The notes beneath the pieces were generated by a model. The model searched no databases, had not been told where the DNA came from, and saw only the letters and a program-made list of their open reading frames with translations. Shown here piece by piece: positions 44,799-53,646 of a stretch of 64,000 nt of DNA. A program made the position numbers and the translations under genes. Source of the DNA: Oscillospiraceae bacterium (lineage in GTDB: Bacteria; Bacillota; Clostridia; UBA1381; UBA9506); contig SVJQ01000007.1 of assembly GCA_015068905.1 (NCBI GenBank), positions 1-64,000 of the forward strand, read 5' to 3'. Numbering within the stretch: position 1 is the first letter of the stretch; the number at the start of each line of letters is the position of its first letter.

Positions 44799-46157
44799 AT
44801 GAAGATTATCATTGTAGGTGACGGAAAAGTGGGGTTAACCCTGACTGAGTTTTTATCTCAGGAGGGTCACGATATTATGGTCATTGACCGCGACCCAAAG
44901 GTCATTGAAAACGTTGTGAACAATTTTGATATTATGGGCATTAACGGCAATGGCGCTAACTATGATGTTCTGGTGGAAGCCGGTGCTGAGAAAGCTGATA
45001 TTTTAGTTGCGGCAACCAGCTCAGACGAGCTTAACATTTTGAGCTGTCTTATGGCAAAGAAAATCGGAACGAAACATACCATTGCCAGAGTCCGCAATCC
45101 TGAATATGCCCAGCAGCTTCACTTTATCCGTGAAGAGTTGGGTCTTTCCATGGTGGTTAATCCTGAGTTTGAGGCGGCGCGAGATATTTCCCGTGTGCTG
45201 CGCTTTCCTTCAGCCATTGCCCTTGAATGCTTTTCCAAAGGCCGTGTGGAGCTGGCAGAAATTAAGTTGCCTGAAAACGGCTATTTAGCCGGCCACCGTC
45301 TGTCAGAGCTTTATAAGATTTGTAAAGAAAAAGTTTTGGTTTGTGCCGTTCAGCGAGGGGAAGAGGTGTTCATCCCTGACGGTAATTTTGTGCTGAGAGC
45401 CGGGGATAAAATTCACGTTACCGGTTCACACAGTGCTTTGGCGGCCTTTTTCAAATCCATTGGTATGTTTAAGGAAAAGTCAAAGAATGTACTTGTTGTC
45501 GGCGGTGGTAAAATTGCTTACTATCTGGCGCAGCACCTTGCTGAATCCCACGTGGATGTTAAAATTATTGAGCAGGACGAAGAGCGTTGCCTGCATCTAT
45601 CTGAAATGTTGCCCCGTGCTACGGTTATTCTGGGCGATGGTACTGACCCTGCCACCCTGCAGGAAGAAGGCCTTGCCGATTGTGATGCCTGCATTGCGCT
45701 GACCGGCATTGATGAAGAGAATATTATTGTTTCTCTCTTTGCCCAATCCTTAGGCGTTGAGAAAATTGTTGCAAAAATTGACCGTTTGTCTTTGGTGGAT
45801 ATGGTGGAAGGTCTTGGTCTTGACAGTCTGTTTTCACCCAAACTGATTACGGCAAACCGCATTGTGCGCTATGTCCGTGCTATGCAGGACTCCGGCGATT
45901 CAGATATGAAAACTTTGTATAAGCTTGTTAACAGTCAGGTTGAAGCAGTGGAATTTGGCGTGCGTGTAGACAGCTTTTACACAAATGTTCCTTTTAAAGA
46001 TTTGCAGACAAAGCCGGGCATGCTGTTTGCGGCTATCATTCGTCACGGTCGGGTCATTATTCCCGGTGGTAATGACCACTTAGAGGTGGGCGACAGCGTG
46101 ATTGTTGTTACAAATTCAAGTGGATATATCAAGAACTTAGAAGATGTTTTTGAATAG
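44799..46157 (+). CDS. trkA: Trk potassium uptake system NAD-binding regulatory subunit
   Basis: The 452-residue protein has the duplicated TrkA layout: two RCK N domains, each with a Rossmann nucleotide motif (GDGKVGLTLTEFL at about 7 and GGGKIAYYLAQHL at about 235), and two TrkA-C domains (about 145-215 and 370-450). It gates the TrkH channel by binding NAD(H) or ATP at the inner face of the membrane. The ribosome binding site is CAGGAGGC. trkH follows after 16 bases. Confidence 0.95.
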   Translation: MKIIIVGDGKVGLTLTEFLSQEGHDIMVIDRDPKVIENVVNNFDIMGINGNGANYDVLVEAGAEKADILVAATSSDELNILSCLMAKKIGTKHTIARVRNPEYAQQLHFIREELGLSMVVNPEFEAARDISRVLRFPSAIALECFSKGRVELAEIKLPENGYLAGHRLSELYKICKEKVLVCAVQRGEEVFIPDGNFVLRAGDKIHVTGSHSALAAFFKSIGMFKEKSKNVLVVGGGKIAYYLAQHLAESHVDVKIIEQDEERCLHLSEMLPRATVILGDGTDPATLQEEGLADCDACIALTGIDEENIIVSLFAQSLGVEKIVAKIDRLSLVDMVEGLGLDSLFSPKLITANRIVRYVRAMQDSGDSDMKTLYKLVNSQVEAVEFGVRVDSFYTNVPFKDLQTKPGMLFAAIIRHGRVIIPGGNDHLEVGDSVIVVTNSSGYIKNLEDVFE

Positions 46158-46173
46158 ATAGCGGAGGCTGTTT

Positions 46174-47619
46174 ATGAATTATAAAATGGTTGCCTATTTA
46201 TTGGGCAGAATTTTGCTGATTATGGCAGTGCTTATGTGCCTGCCCTTTCTGATTGCAAGCTTCATGCAGGAGGAGACATGGCTTGGTTTTTTAATTGCCA
46301 TTGTGGCTCAGCTTGCCCTGGGGCTTGCCTGCAGCGCCCGAAAACCGAAGAATACGGATTTTTACGCCAAAGAGGGCTTTGTTATTGTAGCTTTGGTGTG
46401 GGTTTTAACCTCTCTCTTCGGTGCTCTGCCCTTTTATTTAAGCGGCGAAATTCCCTCGTATATAGATGCTTTTTTTGAAACTGTTTCCGGTTTTACCACT
46501 ACCGGTGCCAGCATTTTAAATGATATTGAATCCCTATCCTACAGCACATTATTCTGGCGAAGCTTTACCCATTGGATTGGCGGTATGGGGGTTTTGGTTT
46601 TTGTATTGGCTGTGTTGCCCAAATCACACGCATCCCAGTCCATTCACTTAATGCGTGCGGAGGTCCCCGGCCCGCAGGTGGGAAAGCTTGTGTCAAGAAT
46701 GCGCGGCACCGCCCGGATTTTATACGGCATTTATATTATGATGACCCTGCTTGAGGTTGTTTGCTTAAAGGCGGCAGGTCTGCCTTGGTTTGACAGCATT
46801 TTAAATGCTTTTTCAACTGCCGGCACCGGCGGCTTTTCTATTAAAAATGCCAGCATTGCCGCCTATAACAGTGCGGCGGTGGATTATATCATTACAATCT
46901 TTATGCTCCTGTTCGGCATTAACTTTACCCTGTTTTATCTGATTTTAACAGGGCACGCCCTGCAGGCAATCAAAAGTGAGGAACTTCGTTGGTACGGGTG
47001 CATTGTCGGTGGGGCGACCCTAATCATCACTTTAAATATTATGCCTCAGTATAACGGTTTTTGGGATGCGTTTCGGTATGCCTTTTTCCAGGTGGGGTCT
47101 ATTATTACCACCACAGGCTTTATTACAGCGGATTTTGCCAAGTGGCCTGATTTATCACAAACCGTTTTAATGCTACTTTTATTTATGGGCGCTTGTGCAG
47201 GGTCTACCGGCGGTGGCTTTAAAATATCTCGTGTGATTATTTTGATTAAAAGCTCCTTCCGTGAACTCAGACAGCAGATTCGACCCCGTGCGGTAACAAC
47301 CCTGACCTTAGAGGGTAGAGCCATTGAAGATAAAACTGTTTACGGCGTTTTATCATATCTTTCTATTTATATTGTAGTTTTTGTGGTTTCACATCTTTTG
47401 GTGTCTTTAGATCAGGTTACTTATCTGACAGGGTTTAGTGCTGTGGCAACCTGTCTCAACAATGTGGGACCGGGTCTGGATGCTGTAGGACCGGTAGAAA
47501 ATTTTTCACATTTTTCAAACTTTTCAAAAATCATTCTGTCAGTAGATATGCTCGCAGGAAGATTGGAACTTTTGCCGATTTTAACACTGCTTTCGCCAAT
47601 GACATGGCGCCGGCGGTGA
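46174..47619 (+). CDS. trkH: Trk potassium transporter membrane subunit
   Basis: The 481-residue integral membrane protein has the fourfold pore repeats of the Trk/Ktr family: FFETVSGFTTTGASIL, AFSTAGTGGFS, VGSIITTTGF and ACLNNVGPG-like loops, each with a filter glycine. It also contains GACAGSTGGG, typical of TrkH. It carries K+ inward, regulated by TrkA encoded upstream. The ribosome binding site is GCGGAGG. The C-terminus LLSPMTWRRR is typical of the family. Confidence 0.95.
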   Translation: MNYKMVAYLLGRILLIMAVLMCLPFLIASFMQEETWLGFLIAIVAQLALGLACSARKPKNTDFYAKEGFVIVALVWVLTSLFGALPFYLSGEIPSYIDAFFETVSGFTTTGASILNDIESLSYSTLFWRSFTHWIGGMGVLVFVLAVLPKSHASQSIHLMRAEVPGPQVGKLVSRMRGTARILYGIYIMMTLLEVVCLKAAGLPWFDSILNAFSTAGTGGFSIKNASIAAYNSAAVDYIITIFMLLFGINFTLFYLILTGHALQAIKSEELRWYGCIVGGATLIITLNIMPQYNGFWDAFRYAFFQVGSIITTTGFITADFAKWPDLSQTVLMLLLFMGACAGSTGGGFKISRVIILIKSSFRELRQQIRPRAVTTLTLEGRAIEDKTVYGVLSYLSIYIVVFVVSHLLVSLDQVTYLTGFSAVATCLNNVGPGLDAVGPVENFSHFSNFSKIILSVDMLAGRLELLPILTLLSPMTWRRR

Positions 47620-47638
47620 GTGTATAGGAGGAACGGTT

Positions 47639-47869
47639 ATGCCGCATATTACGTTAAAAATGTATCAGGGAAGAACAGAAGAACAAAAACAGGCTGTGAC
47701 AAAGGCACTTTCTGAAGCGCTGAAGTCTACCTTAGGCTGTTCTGACGAACACGTGAGTGTCTCTATCTATGACTATGACCCTAAAGAGTGGGGCGAAAAG
47801 GTGTTTTATCCTGAAATAATGGGTAACGAAGAAAACCTTTATAAGAAACCGGAGTATAAGCCGGAATAA
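47639..47869 (+). CDS. 4-oxalocrotonate tautomerase-family protein
   Basis: The 76-residue protein begins MPHITLKMYQGRTEEQKQ. Pro2 becomes the N-terminal catalytic base after methionine removal, and the arginine in QGRTEEQK corresponds to Arg11 of 4-oxalocrotonate tautomerase. It is slightly longer than the usual 62 residues because of the C-terminal tail after VSVSIYDYDPKEWGE. The natural substrate is unknown for most such proteins. It lies 19 bases after trkH with the site AGGAGGAA and is followed by a terminator, so it is the end of that transcript. Confidence 0.85.
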   Translation: MPHITLKMYQGRTEEQKQAVTKALSEALKSTLGCSDEHVSVSIYDYDPKEWGEKVFYPEIMGNEENLYKKPEYKPE

Positions 47870-47872
47870 GGT

Positions 47873-47914
47873 AAAAAACTGCAGTGAAACGGGTTTGTTT
47901 TGCTGCAGTTTTTT
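47873..47914 (+). terminator. Terminator after the tautomerase gene
   Basis: Arms AAAAAACTGCAG (47873-47884) and CTGCAGTTTTTT (47903-47914). Confidence 0.8.
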
Positions 47915-47945
47915 GTCCTGAGAATGGTCTGAGGGAGGGAAGCGC

Positions 47946-48911
47946 GTGATTCATAAGCAAATTTTAGACAAGCTGAAAGTCATTACTGAGGAAGAGCAGA
48001 GATTGTTAAACGGTCAAGACAGTATTGACAGAACCCTTTATATGGAAACTGAAAAAAGTGTGATTAACGGTAGGAAATTGCTCTCTGAAGGGGAGTTGAT
48101 AACGGTTCGTTCTCACACGCGATTTGTTCATTTTCCGCCTCACTCTCATGACTATATAGAAGTCATTTATATGTGTTCAGGGCAAACGATTCATATTATT
48201 GACGGGGAGAAAGTTATTTTAAAAGAGGGAGAACTCCTGTTTTTGTGTCAAAGTGCCGTTCAAGAAATTTTACCTGCAGGGGCAGAGGATGTGGCAGTTA
48301 ATTTTGTCATCTTGCCGGAGTTTTTTGATAGCTCTCTGCAGATGATGGATAATTATGATGCACCGCTGTGCCGGTTTTTGATTGATTGCCTGAAGAACAA
48401 GGTCAGTGGCACAAGCTATCTTCACTTTCGGGTGGCAGATGTTCTTCCGGCTCAGAACCTGATTGAAAATCTGTTGTGGACCTTAATTGGTAACTCAAAT
48501 GAAAGCAGAAGCATCAATCAATATACAATGGGGCTTTTGATTATGCAGATTACCCATTACACGGACAGGTTGTCATCTCAGCCGGAGGAAGATAAACTGA
48601 TTGTCAGCGCACTAAGATATATTGAAGAGAATTACAGGCATGGCACTTTAAGTGAGCTTGCCTCACTATTGTGTTATGACGCCAGCGTTCTTTCTCGCCG
48701 GATAAAAGATGTAACAGGGCGGAATTATACGGAATTAGTTCAGGAAAAAAGACTTTCCAAGGCCAGCTTTTTACTGAAAAATACCAAGCTCACCATAGAA
48801 GATATTGCTATTATGGTGGGATATGAAAACCTAAGCTTTTTTCATAATCTTTTTAAAAAAGTATATGGTACTTCCCCGGGAAGATTCAGACGTAATGCTC
48901 ATCGTGAATGA
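47946..48911 (+). CDS. AraC-family transcriptional regulator, probable rhamnose regulator
   Basis: The 321-residue protein has a cupin sensor domain (about 50-140, FVHFPPHSHDYIEVIYM, EGELLFL) and a C-terminal AraC DNA-binding domain (about 225-315). The latter contains LSELASLLCYDASVLSRRIK and the second helix pair TIEDIAIMVGYENLSFFHN. The start is GTG after GGAGGGAAG. The gene lies directly ahead of rhaA and rhaD, so it is likely to activate rhamnose use, but this is from position only. A terminator lies between it and rhaA, so rhaA has its own promoter. Confidence 0.85.
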   Translation: MIHKQILDKLKVITEEEQRLLNGQDSIDRTLYMETEKSVINGRKLLSEGELITVRSHTRFVHFPPHSHDYIEVIYMCSGQTIHIIDGEKVILKEGELLFLCQSAVQEILPAGAEDVAVNFVILPEFFDSSLQMMDNYDAPLCRFLIDCLKNKVSGTSYLHFRVADVLPAQNLIENLLWTLIGNSNESRSINQYTMGLLIMQITHYTDRLSSQPEEDKLIVSALRYIEENYRHGTLSELASLLCYDASVLSRRIKDVTGRNYTELVQEKRLSKASFLLKNTKLTIEDIAIMVGYENLSFFHNLFKKVYGTSPGRFRRNAHRE

Positions 48912-48950
48912 AAATAAGGACATTTTTCTTTGCAAAAAATGTCCTTATTT
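48912..48950 (+). terminator. Terminator after the AraC-family gene
   Basis: 16-bp arms AAATAAGGACATTTTT (48912-48927) and AAAAATGTCCTTATTT (48935-48950), followed by TTT. Confidence 0.85.
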
Positions 48951-48999
48951 TTTACGAAATTGTGTGATACAATAGAGTCAATAAGATAGGAGGGCGAGT

Positions 49000-50238
49000 A
49001 TGAGTTGTTACGAAAAAGCAAGAGAGAAGTATAAAAGCTATGGCGTAGACACAGAAAAAGCGATAGCAGTTTTAAAAACTGTTCCTATCTCGCTGCATTG
49101 CTGGCAGGGAGACGATGTGGTTGGCTTTGACGGAGCAGGTAGCTTGTCCGGCGGTATTCAGACCACCGGGAACTATCCCGGAAGAGCGAGAACACCGGAG
49201 GAACTGATGTCAGATATAGATAAGGCCATTTCTTTGTGTCCCGGCACATATAAGCTCAATCTACACGCCTGTTATGCCATTTTAAATGGTGAACAGGTGG
49301 ACAGGGATGCCTATAGCCCCAGACATTTTGCGCCTTGGGTCGCATTTGCCAAGGAAAGAAACATGGGTATTGATTTTAACCCTACCTTCTTTTCTCACGA
49401 AATGGTAAAGGATAACCTGACACTGTCTTCCCCTGATGAAGAGGTGCGGCGGTTCTGGATTGAGCACGGCAAGCGTTGCATTGAAATTTCGCAGTACTTT
49501 GCTGAGGAAACAGGGATGCCCTGCGTGATGAATATCTGGATTCCCGATGGTTATAAAGACATGCCGGCAGACAGACTTGGCCCCAGACTGCGGTTTAAAG
49601 AGGCTTTAGACGAGATTTTAAGCATACCCTATGATAAAACCAAAGTGTTTGTGTGCTTAGAATCAAAGGTTTTCGGCATCGGTATGGAATCTTACACCGT
49701 AGGCTCCGGCGAGTTTTGCATGAACTATGTGGCACAAAATGGCATTACGCCACTTATGGATAACGGTCATTACCATCCTACCGAGGTTGTTTCTGACAAG
49801 GTTTCAGCAATGCTTGCATTTCATAAAAATCTGGCTCTGCACGTTACAAGAGGTGTTCGCTGGGACAGCGACCACGTTGTTTTGTTTGATGATGAGACCA
49901 AAGAAATTGCAAAAGAAATTGTACGGGCAAGTGCCCTTGATAGGGTATTTATCGCAACGGATTATTTTGATGCTTCCATAAACCGGATTTCAGCTTGGAT
50001 AACCGGCCTAAGAAGCGTGCAAAAGGCGTTGCTCTATGCACTTTTAGAGCCTTATGAAAAAATGCAGAAACTGCAAAACGAGAACCGTATGACCGAACTT
50101 ATGGTTATGCAGGAAGAGTTGAAAACGGCACCCTTTGGTGATGTCTGGGCTGAATATTTAGCCCGTGAGCAGGTACCGGAGGATTACATAAAAGAAATTT
50201 TAGAATATGAAGAAAAGGTATTGGTGAAAAGAATATGA
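49000..50238 (+). CDS. rhaA: L-rhamnose isomerase
   Basis: The 412-residue protein is the right length for RhaA, which converts L-rhamnose to L-rhamnulose. Typical stretches are ISLHCWQGDDVVGFD, GGIQTTGNYPGRARTPEEL, KLNLHACYA, GIDFNPTFFSH, MDNGHYHPTEVVSDK and HVTRGVRWDSDHVV; the His and Asp residues in these form the two metal sites. The ribosome binding site is AGGAGGGCG. It overlaps rhaD by 4 nt. No rhamnulokinase gene lies in this operon. Confidence 0.95.
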   Translation: MSCYEKAREKYKSYGVDTEKAIAVLKTVPISLHCWQGDDVVGFDGAGSLSGGIQTTGNYPGRARTPEELMSDIDKAISLCPGTYKLNLHACYAILNGEQVDRDAYSPRHFAPWVAFAKERNMGIDFNPTFFSHEMVKDNLTLSSPDEEVRRFWIEHGKRCIEISQYFAEETGMPCVMNIWIPDGYKDMPADRLGPRLRFKEALDEILSIPYDKTKVFVCLESKVFGIGMESYTVGSGEFCMNYVAQNGITPLMDNGHYHPTEVVSDKVSAMLAFHKNLALHVTRGVRWDSDHVVLFDDETKEIAKEIVRASALDRVFIATDYFDASINRISAWITGLRSVQKALLYALLEPYEKMQKLQNENRMTELMVMQEELKTAPFGDVWAEYLAREQVPEDYIKEILEYEEKVLVKRI

Positions 50239-51050
50239 AAAATATTTTAGACGCACCCTTTATCCGCGAGATGAAGGAAACAACCGCAAATATGTATCGC
50301 CTTGGATGGGATGAGCGTAACGGCGGTAACATCAGCTATCTGCTGGATTCTGATGAGGTTTATGAGTACCTTGATGCCAACAATGTTCTTCGCACCATTC
50401 CCCTCGGATTTGATGCGAAAAGTATGGCAGGTAAAATTTTTGTGGTAACGGGCAGAGGCAAATACTTTAAAAATGTAGCAGGAAATCCGGAAGAAAATCT
50501 GGGCATCATCCGCATCACAGGAGATGGCACCGCAGCAGACCTGCTTTGGGGTTATGCCGGTGGCGGTGTATTTACATCTGAATTTCCCGCACACTTAATG
50601 AGCCACATGGCGCGGCTTTCTGTGGACCCGGAAAACAGAGTGGTGATGCACACCCATCCTACATACACCTTGGCGATGAATTTTGTTCACGAGCTGGATG
50701 ATAAAAAATTTACCCATTCTCTTTGGGAAATGTGCACCGAATGCATTGCTGTATTTCCTGAGGGGATTGGCGTTTTACCCTGGATGCTTTGCGGCACCAA
50801 CTCCATCGGCGAGGCAACGGCAGAGAAAATGAAGGATTTCAGAGTTGTGATTTGGGGCATGCACGGTCTGTATGCCGCAGGCAAGGATATGGATGAAACC
50901 TTTGGCTTGGTTGAAACTGTTGAAAAGGCAGCACAGATTTATATGTTGACAGCTCACCTTCCCAGAGTGAACACCATTAAAGATGAAGAGATGATGGAGC
51001 TTGCCGAGTATTTCGGCGTTAATTACAGAAAAGATTTTCTGAATCTGTAA
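50235..51050 (+). CDS. rhaD: Rhamnulose-1-phosphate aldolase
   Basis: The 271-residue class II aldolase cleaves L-rhamnulose 1-phosphate to dihydroxyacetone phosphate and L-lactaldehyde. The zinc ligands are visible: His139 and His141 in VMHTHPTY and His210 in GMHGLYA, matching positions known in the Escherichia coli enzyme. GGNISYLLD near the N-terminus is the phosphate-binding segment. The ATGA overlap with rhaA shows translational coupling. A terminator follows. Confidence 0.93.
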   Translation: MKNILDAPFIREMKETTANMYRLGWDERNGGNISYLLDSDEVYEYLDANNVLRTIPLGFDAKSMAGKIFVVTGRGKYFKNVAGNPEENLGIIRITGDGTAADLLWGYAGGGVFTSEFPAHLMSHMARLSVDPENRVVMHTHPTYTLAMNFVHELDDKKFTHSLWEMCTECIAVFPEGIGVLPWMLCGTNSIGEATAEKMKDFRVVIWGMHGLYAAGKDMDETFGLVETVEKAAQIYMLTAHLPRVNTIKDEEMMELAEYFGVNYRKDFLNL

Positions 51051-51090
51051 AAGGGCATAAATTTTTGAAACAAAACTTAATATGTACCAA

Positions 51091-51138
51091 AAAACACCCA
51101 TTGCTTATGATATTTTATTTATAGGCGGTGGGTGTTTT
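51091..51138 (+). terminator. Terminator after rhaD
   Basis: Arms AAAACACCCA (51091-51100) and TGGGTGTTTT (51129-51138) with a long loop. Confidence 0.65.
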
Positions 51139-51190
51139 ATTGTACAAAAATGTGCAACCGTGAAGGAAAAATAAAAGTGGAGGCGATATC

Positions 51191-51298
51191 ATATTTAAAG
51201 TAAGTAAGATTTACAGCCATAACAGCTCGGGCAGTTTTGTGATTATTAAGGACGATAATTCATATTGTCTGAAATCAAAAATCCTCAAAGGCTGGTAA
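51191..51298 (+). CDS. Possible small protein with ATA start codon
   Basis: An open frame of 35 codons (FKVSKIYSHNSSGSF, then KDDNSYCLKSKILKGW) is placed 7 bases after a good ribosome binding site (GGAGG at 51179-51183), but its first codon is ATA. It ends 23 bases before the lipoprotein gene. The composition looks coding rather than random. It may use ATA, or its ATG may have mutated. No homologue is known to me. Confidence 0.3.
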   Translation: MFKVSKIYSHNSSGSFVIIKDDNSYCLKSKILKGW

Positions 51299-51321
51299 AA
51301 AAGATAAAGGAGTGAATCAAT

Positions 51322-51807
51322 ATGAAGTATCTTACGTGCAGTATAATTATGGTTGCGTTGTTGTTGTCAGGGTGTAGAGGTCAGACAACAGTCTTACACA
51401 GCGGTGAAAAGCAAGCAGAGCAAGAAATTGTTGCACAAAATGAGGCTTCATCCGGAGTAGTCGGCAGGGATGCTGCGGAAAAAGAAAACATAATTGCGAT
51501 AGAGGACACTGTGGAACACGGGCAATTTGCCAAGTATGATGAATATACAAAAGAGCTTTGTTTCGTGGACTGTTGTCTGTCTGCCAAATGCTGGCTTGTG
51601 GGAGACGGTAATATTGTAGAAATGATATATGCAGGTGACGTTAGTTATACGACTGTTGTAGACAAGGTATCCATTGTAAGGGTCGAGCATCTGAATGCCG
51701 GTGTATTTACAACTATATCGGTATTTGATAAAACCGGACAGTCAATTACACTTATGGTGTCGTCTGAGGATGCTGAAAAACTGTTGGGCTTGCTCGAAGC
51801 AGAATAA
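51322..51807 (+). CDS. Small hypothetical lipoprotein
   Basis: The 161-residue protein has a lipoprotein signal with lipobox LSGC (Cys18) and the ribosome binding site AAAGGAGTG. After a polar linker (about 20-65) comes a compact beta-rich domain (about 70-160) with alternating strands such as NIVEMIYAGDVSYTTVV and VFTTISVFDKTGQSITLMV. No family is recognised. It is anchored on the outer face of the membrane. It is a single-gene unit between two terminators. Confidence 0.65.
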   Translation: MKYLTCSIIMVALLLSGCRGQTTVLHSGEKQAEQEIVAQNEASSGVVGRDAAEKENIIAIEDTVEHGQFAKYDEYTKELCFVDCCLSAKCWLVGDGNIVEMIYAGDVSYTTVVDKVSIVRVEHLNAGVFTTISVFDKTGQSITLMVSSEDAEKLLGLLEAE

Positions 51808-51814
51808 TAGAAGA

Positions 51815-51862
51815 AAAAAACAAGCGACTGTGGTATATATAAACCGCAGTCGCTTGTTTTTT
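51815..51862. terminator. Bidirectional terminator
   Basis: Arms AAAAAACAAGCGACTG (51815-51830) and CAGTCGCTTGTTTTTT (51847-51862), with further pairing inside. It can serve the lipoprotein gene and the leftward small gene at 51907. Confidence 0.9.
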
Positions 51863-51906
51863 ACAAGCTTCAGCTTGTGCCGATTGTCGGGTGTTTTGTA
51901 GAAGCG

Positions 51907-52080
51907 TCAACCTATCTGGTGCTGCCCGTACCACTCAACGGAAGATGCACCAAGCATTTTTGCCTGTGCTTCAATCATCTTTTTGGCTTCTTCTAAAGAA
52001 TTAGCTTTGATGATATCGGTTTTCACGCCATAGTTCCACGAAATTCCCGCAGGCTTCCATTTCATCTCGTATGTGTTCAT
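51907..52080 (-). CDS. Small hypothetical protein
   Basis: The start at 52080 (MNTYEMKW) is chosen because CAGGAGGTGAG lies just upstream, giving 57 residues. The sequence has a strand pair (NTYEMKWKPAG, YGVKTDIIKA) and a helix (SLEEAKKMIEAQAKMLG). It is probably cytoplasmic. It lies downstream of a truncated ADP-ribosylglycohydrolase start and may have accompanied that gene. Function unknown. Confidence 0.55.
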   Translation of the reverse strand: MNTYEMKWKPAGISWNYGVKTDIIKANSLEEAKKMIEAQAKMLGASSVEWYGQHQIG

Positions 52081-52122
52081 ATATCTCACCTCCTGAGATA
52101 ATTGTAACATACGGGATGTACA

Positions 52123-52200
52123 TTATTTTGTACATATTTGATTACGAGTTGTAAATTCATGTCCGGAACCTAAAATATCACCGTAAACTGCACCAAACAT
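52123..52200 (-). pseudogene. Truncated start of an ADP-ribosylglycohydrolase-like gene
   Basis: The 25-codon frame begins MFGAVYGDILGSGHEF, very like the N-terminus of ADP-ribosylglycohydrolases (GAIxGDIxGSxxEF, with the metal-binding Asp), and is preceded by an intact site AGGAGGG. It stops at TAA after 25 codons, and no further family sequence is seen downstream. It is most likely a remnant left by deletion. Confidence 0.5.
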
Positions 52201-52233
52201 TATAACCCTCCTGAAATAAATGGTAGCATAAGA

Positions 52234-53364
52234 CTAGTTCAATTCTTTGTATACCTGATCTAATCGCGTTAATAAATCCTCATCTAACACATATTGTAGT
52301 GTTTTATCAAAACATTCTGCGGCATCCTTATATGTGTAGTTAGTGGGAACATTATAGTGTTGATAGATGAAAATGCCGTTGTTGTTTTTATCTTTAAATG
52401 CATTATATTTCCCTTGGTTTTCCGGTTTGGGATTCATATTGGTCTTATATGTTTCTCCTAATAAACTGATTTCTTTTTGAGCTTGATCAAAATCTTCATC
52501 AAACCAGTCTTTGGTGAAGCCTTTAAAAAGGTCATCCTTTTTCTGTGTAACATTGCAACCGTTCTTTGTTATCTCTACAAAATGCCTGATATCGTTGCCT
52601 TGTATCTGGATGCCTATGGCGGTCATATCTCCACCTTCGTCGCCCCGTTGATACTTAATTGTCAGGTTTGCATTTTGGTTGGAATAATCCGGCTCGCATA
52701 TAAAGCTATATTCACCTACACTATCTTTTTGACAATTTTTTGTGTAGTATTGCATAAAACGGTTACACATAATTTTAGAGTATACATCGTGAATTCGCAA
52801 ATTTTTATAGTTAGACGGGGCAACAAAAGTAAACGTGTCGTTATCATTACCCACTTCTCCAAAGCTGAGTACCTGAATCAGATTGTCAAGAACTTTGCAG
52901 TATTCATCGATAACTGCTTTGTCAAAAGGATCTATATCGGTTACCGATAACGATTGTATATCTTCGCATAATTTCTCGTATGAAAGATGATTCCATTTTT
53001 CTATTTCGTCAAAAACGGGTGGTATCATATAGGTCAGGCAACCCTTAACGAGTTTGCCTTTTAGTTTTTCTGTATATTTTTCCAATTGGTCTTTATCGGG
53101 ATACGATTTAAATTTATTTTCAATTACATACACATCATCGGCATTTTTGATATGTATTGTTAAATCTCTGTTACCTTGCTCCCGCTTAATTTTTCTGGTA
53201 TCAATCATATCTACATTAATATCCTTAAAAAAGACTGTTGCGTATTGTGGATATTTTTTAATCATCCACGCCCAGACATTTGAATGGAATAACTCTTTTG
53301 AGCCAAGTGACATTGCAAAAACCGGACTTTTCTCTAACGTCGTAAAAAGGTTTTCTTTCGACAT
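52234..53364 (-). CDS. PD-(D/E)XK nuclease-superfamily protein
   Basis: The 376-residue protein has the core of PD-(D/E)XK nucleases near residues 60-100: REQGNRDLTIHI gives the acidic residue and VYVIENKFKSYPDKDQLEKY gives the E-x-K pair and the following helix. The N-terminal part (ELFHSNVWAWMIKKYP) is typical of the PDDEXK_4-like group, of unknown role and sometimes linked to phage defence. The C-terminal 180 residues are mixed alpha/beta. The ribosome binding site is AAGGAGAC. It is in one unit with the small gene at 53377. Confidence 0.65.
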   Translation of the reverse strand: MSKENLFTTLEKSPVFAMSLGSKELFHSNVWAWMIKKYPQYATVFFKDINVDMIDTRKIKREQGNRDLTIHIKNADDVYVIENKFKSYPDKDQLEKYTEKLKGKLVKGCLTYMIPPVFDEIEKWNHLSYEKLCEDIQSLSVTDIDPFDKAVIDEYCKVLDNLIQVLSFGEVGNDNDTFTFVAPSNYKNLRIHDVYSKIMCNRFMQYYTKNCQKDSVGEYSFICEPDYSNQNANLTIKYQRGDEGGDMTAIGIQIQGNDIRHFVEITKNGCNVTQKKDDLFKGFTKDWFDEDFDQAQKEISLLGETYKTNMNPKPENQGKYNAFKDKNNNGIFIYQHYNVPTNYTYKDAAECFDKTLQYVLDEDLLTRLDQVYKELN

Positions 53365-53376
53365 GTTTTGTCTCCT

Positions 53377-53646
53377 TTACACATTGTATTTATTATTCTT
53401 AATTTTATCGATTACCATATCTCGAACCGTCTGCGGTTCGCTGACTTCACACTTGTCTGCGACAGCAGCCGCACAATCTGCAATAAAGTCGGCAGTTGTG
53501 TTGAAGGTTATATAAAAGCTATTTTCATCATCACCCTCCAGAGGCGGTTTGTTGTTTTTCTTTGGAATTTTCACTTGTTCTTTCAAGACCGTTCTCCCAG
53601 ATATCGTTGTAAATCTGAGATCTTGTTTTTTGATTATTGCAGACAT
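53377..53646 (-). CDS. Small hypothetical protein upstream of the nuclease-like gene
   Basis: The 89-residue protein starts after GAGGTGGTTAT. It has a charged N-terminal half and a C-terminal helical half (TADFIADCAAAVADKCEV, TVRDMVIDKIKNN). No known domain. Its stop is 12 bases ahead of the nuclease-like gene, so the two are co-transcribed and may function together. Confidence 0.6.
   Translation of the reverse strand: MSAIIKKQDLRFTTISGRTVLKEQVKIPKKNNKPPLEGDDENSFYITFNTTADFIADCAAAVADKCEVSEPQTVRDMVIDKIKNNKYNV

Noticed and set aside
47639-47869. Tautomerase as part of the rhamnose pathway
   Set aside because: It is separated from the AraC and rha genes by a strong terminator and follows trkH closely.
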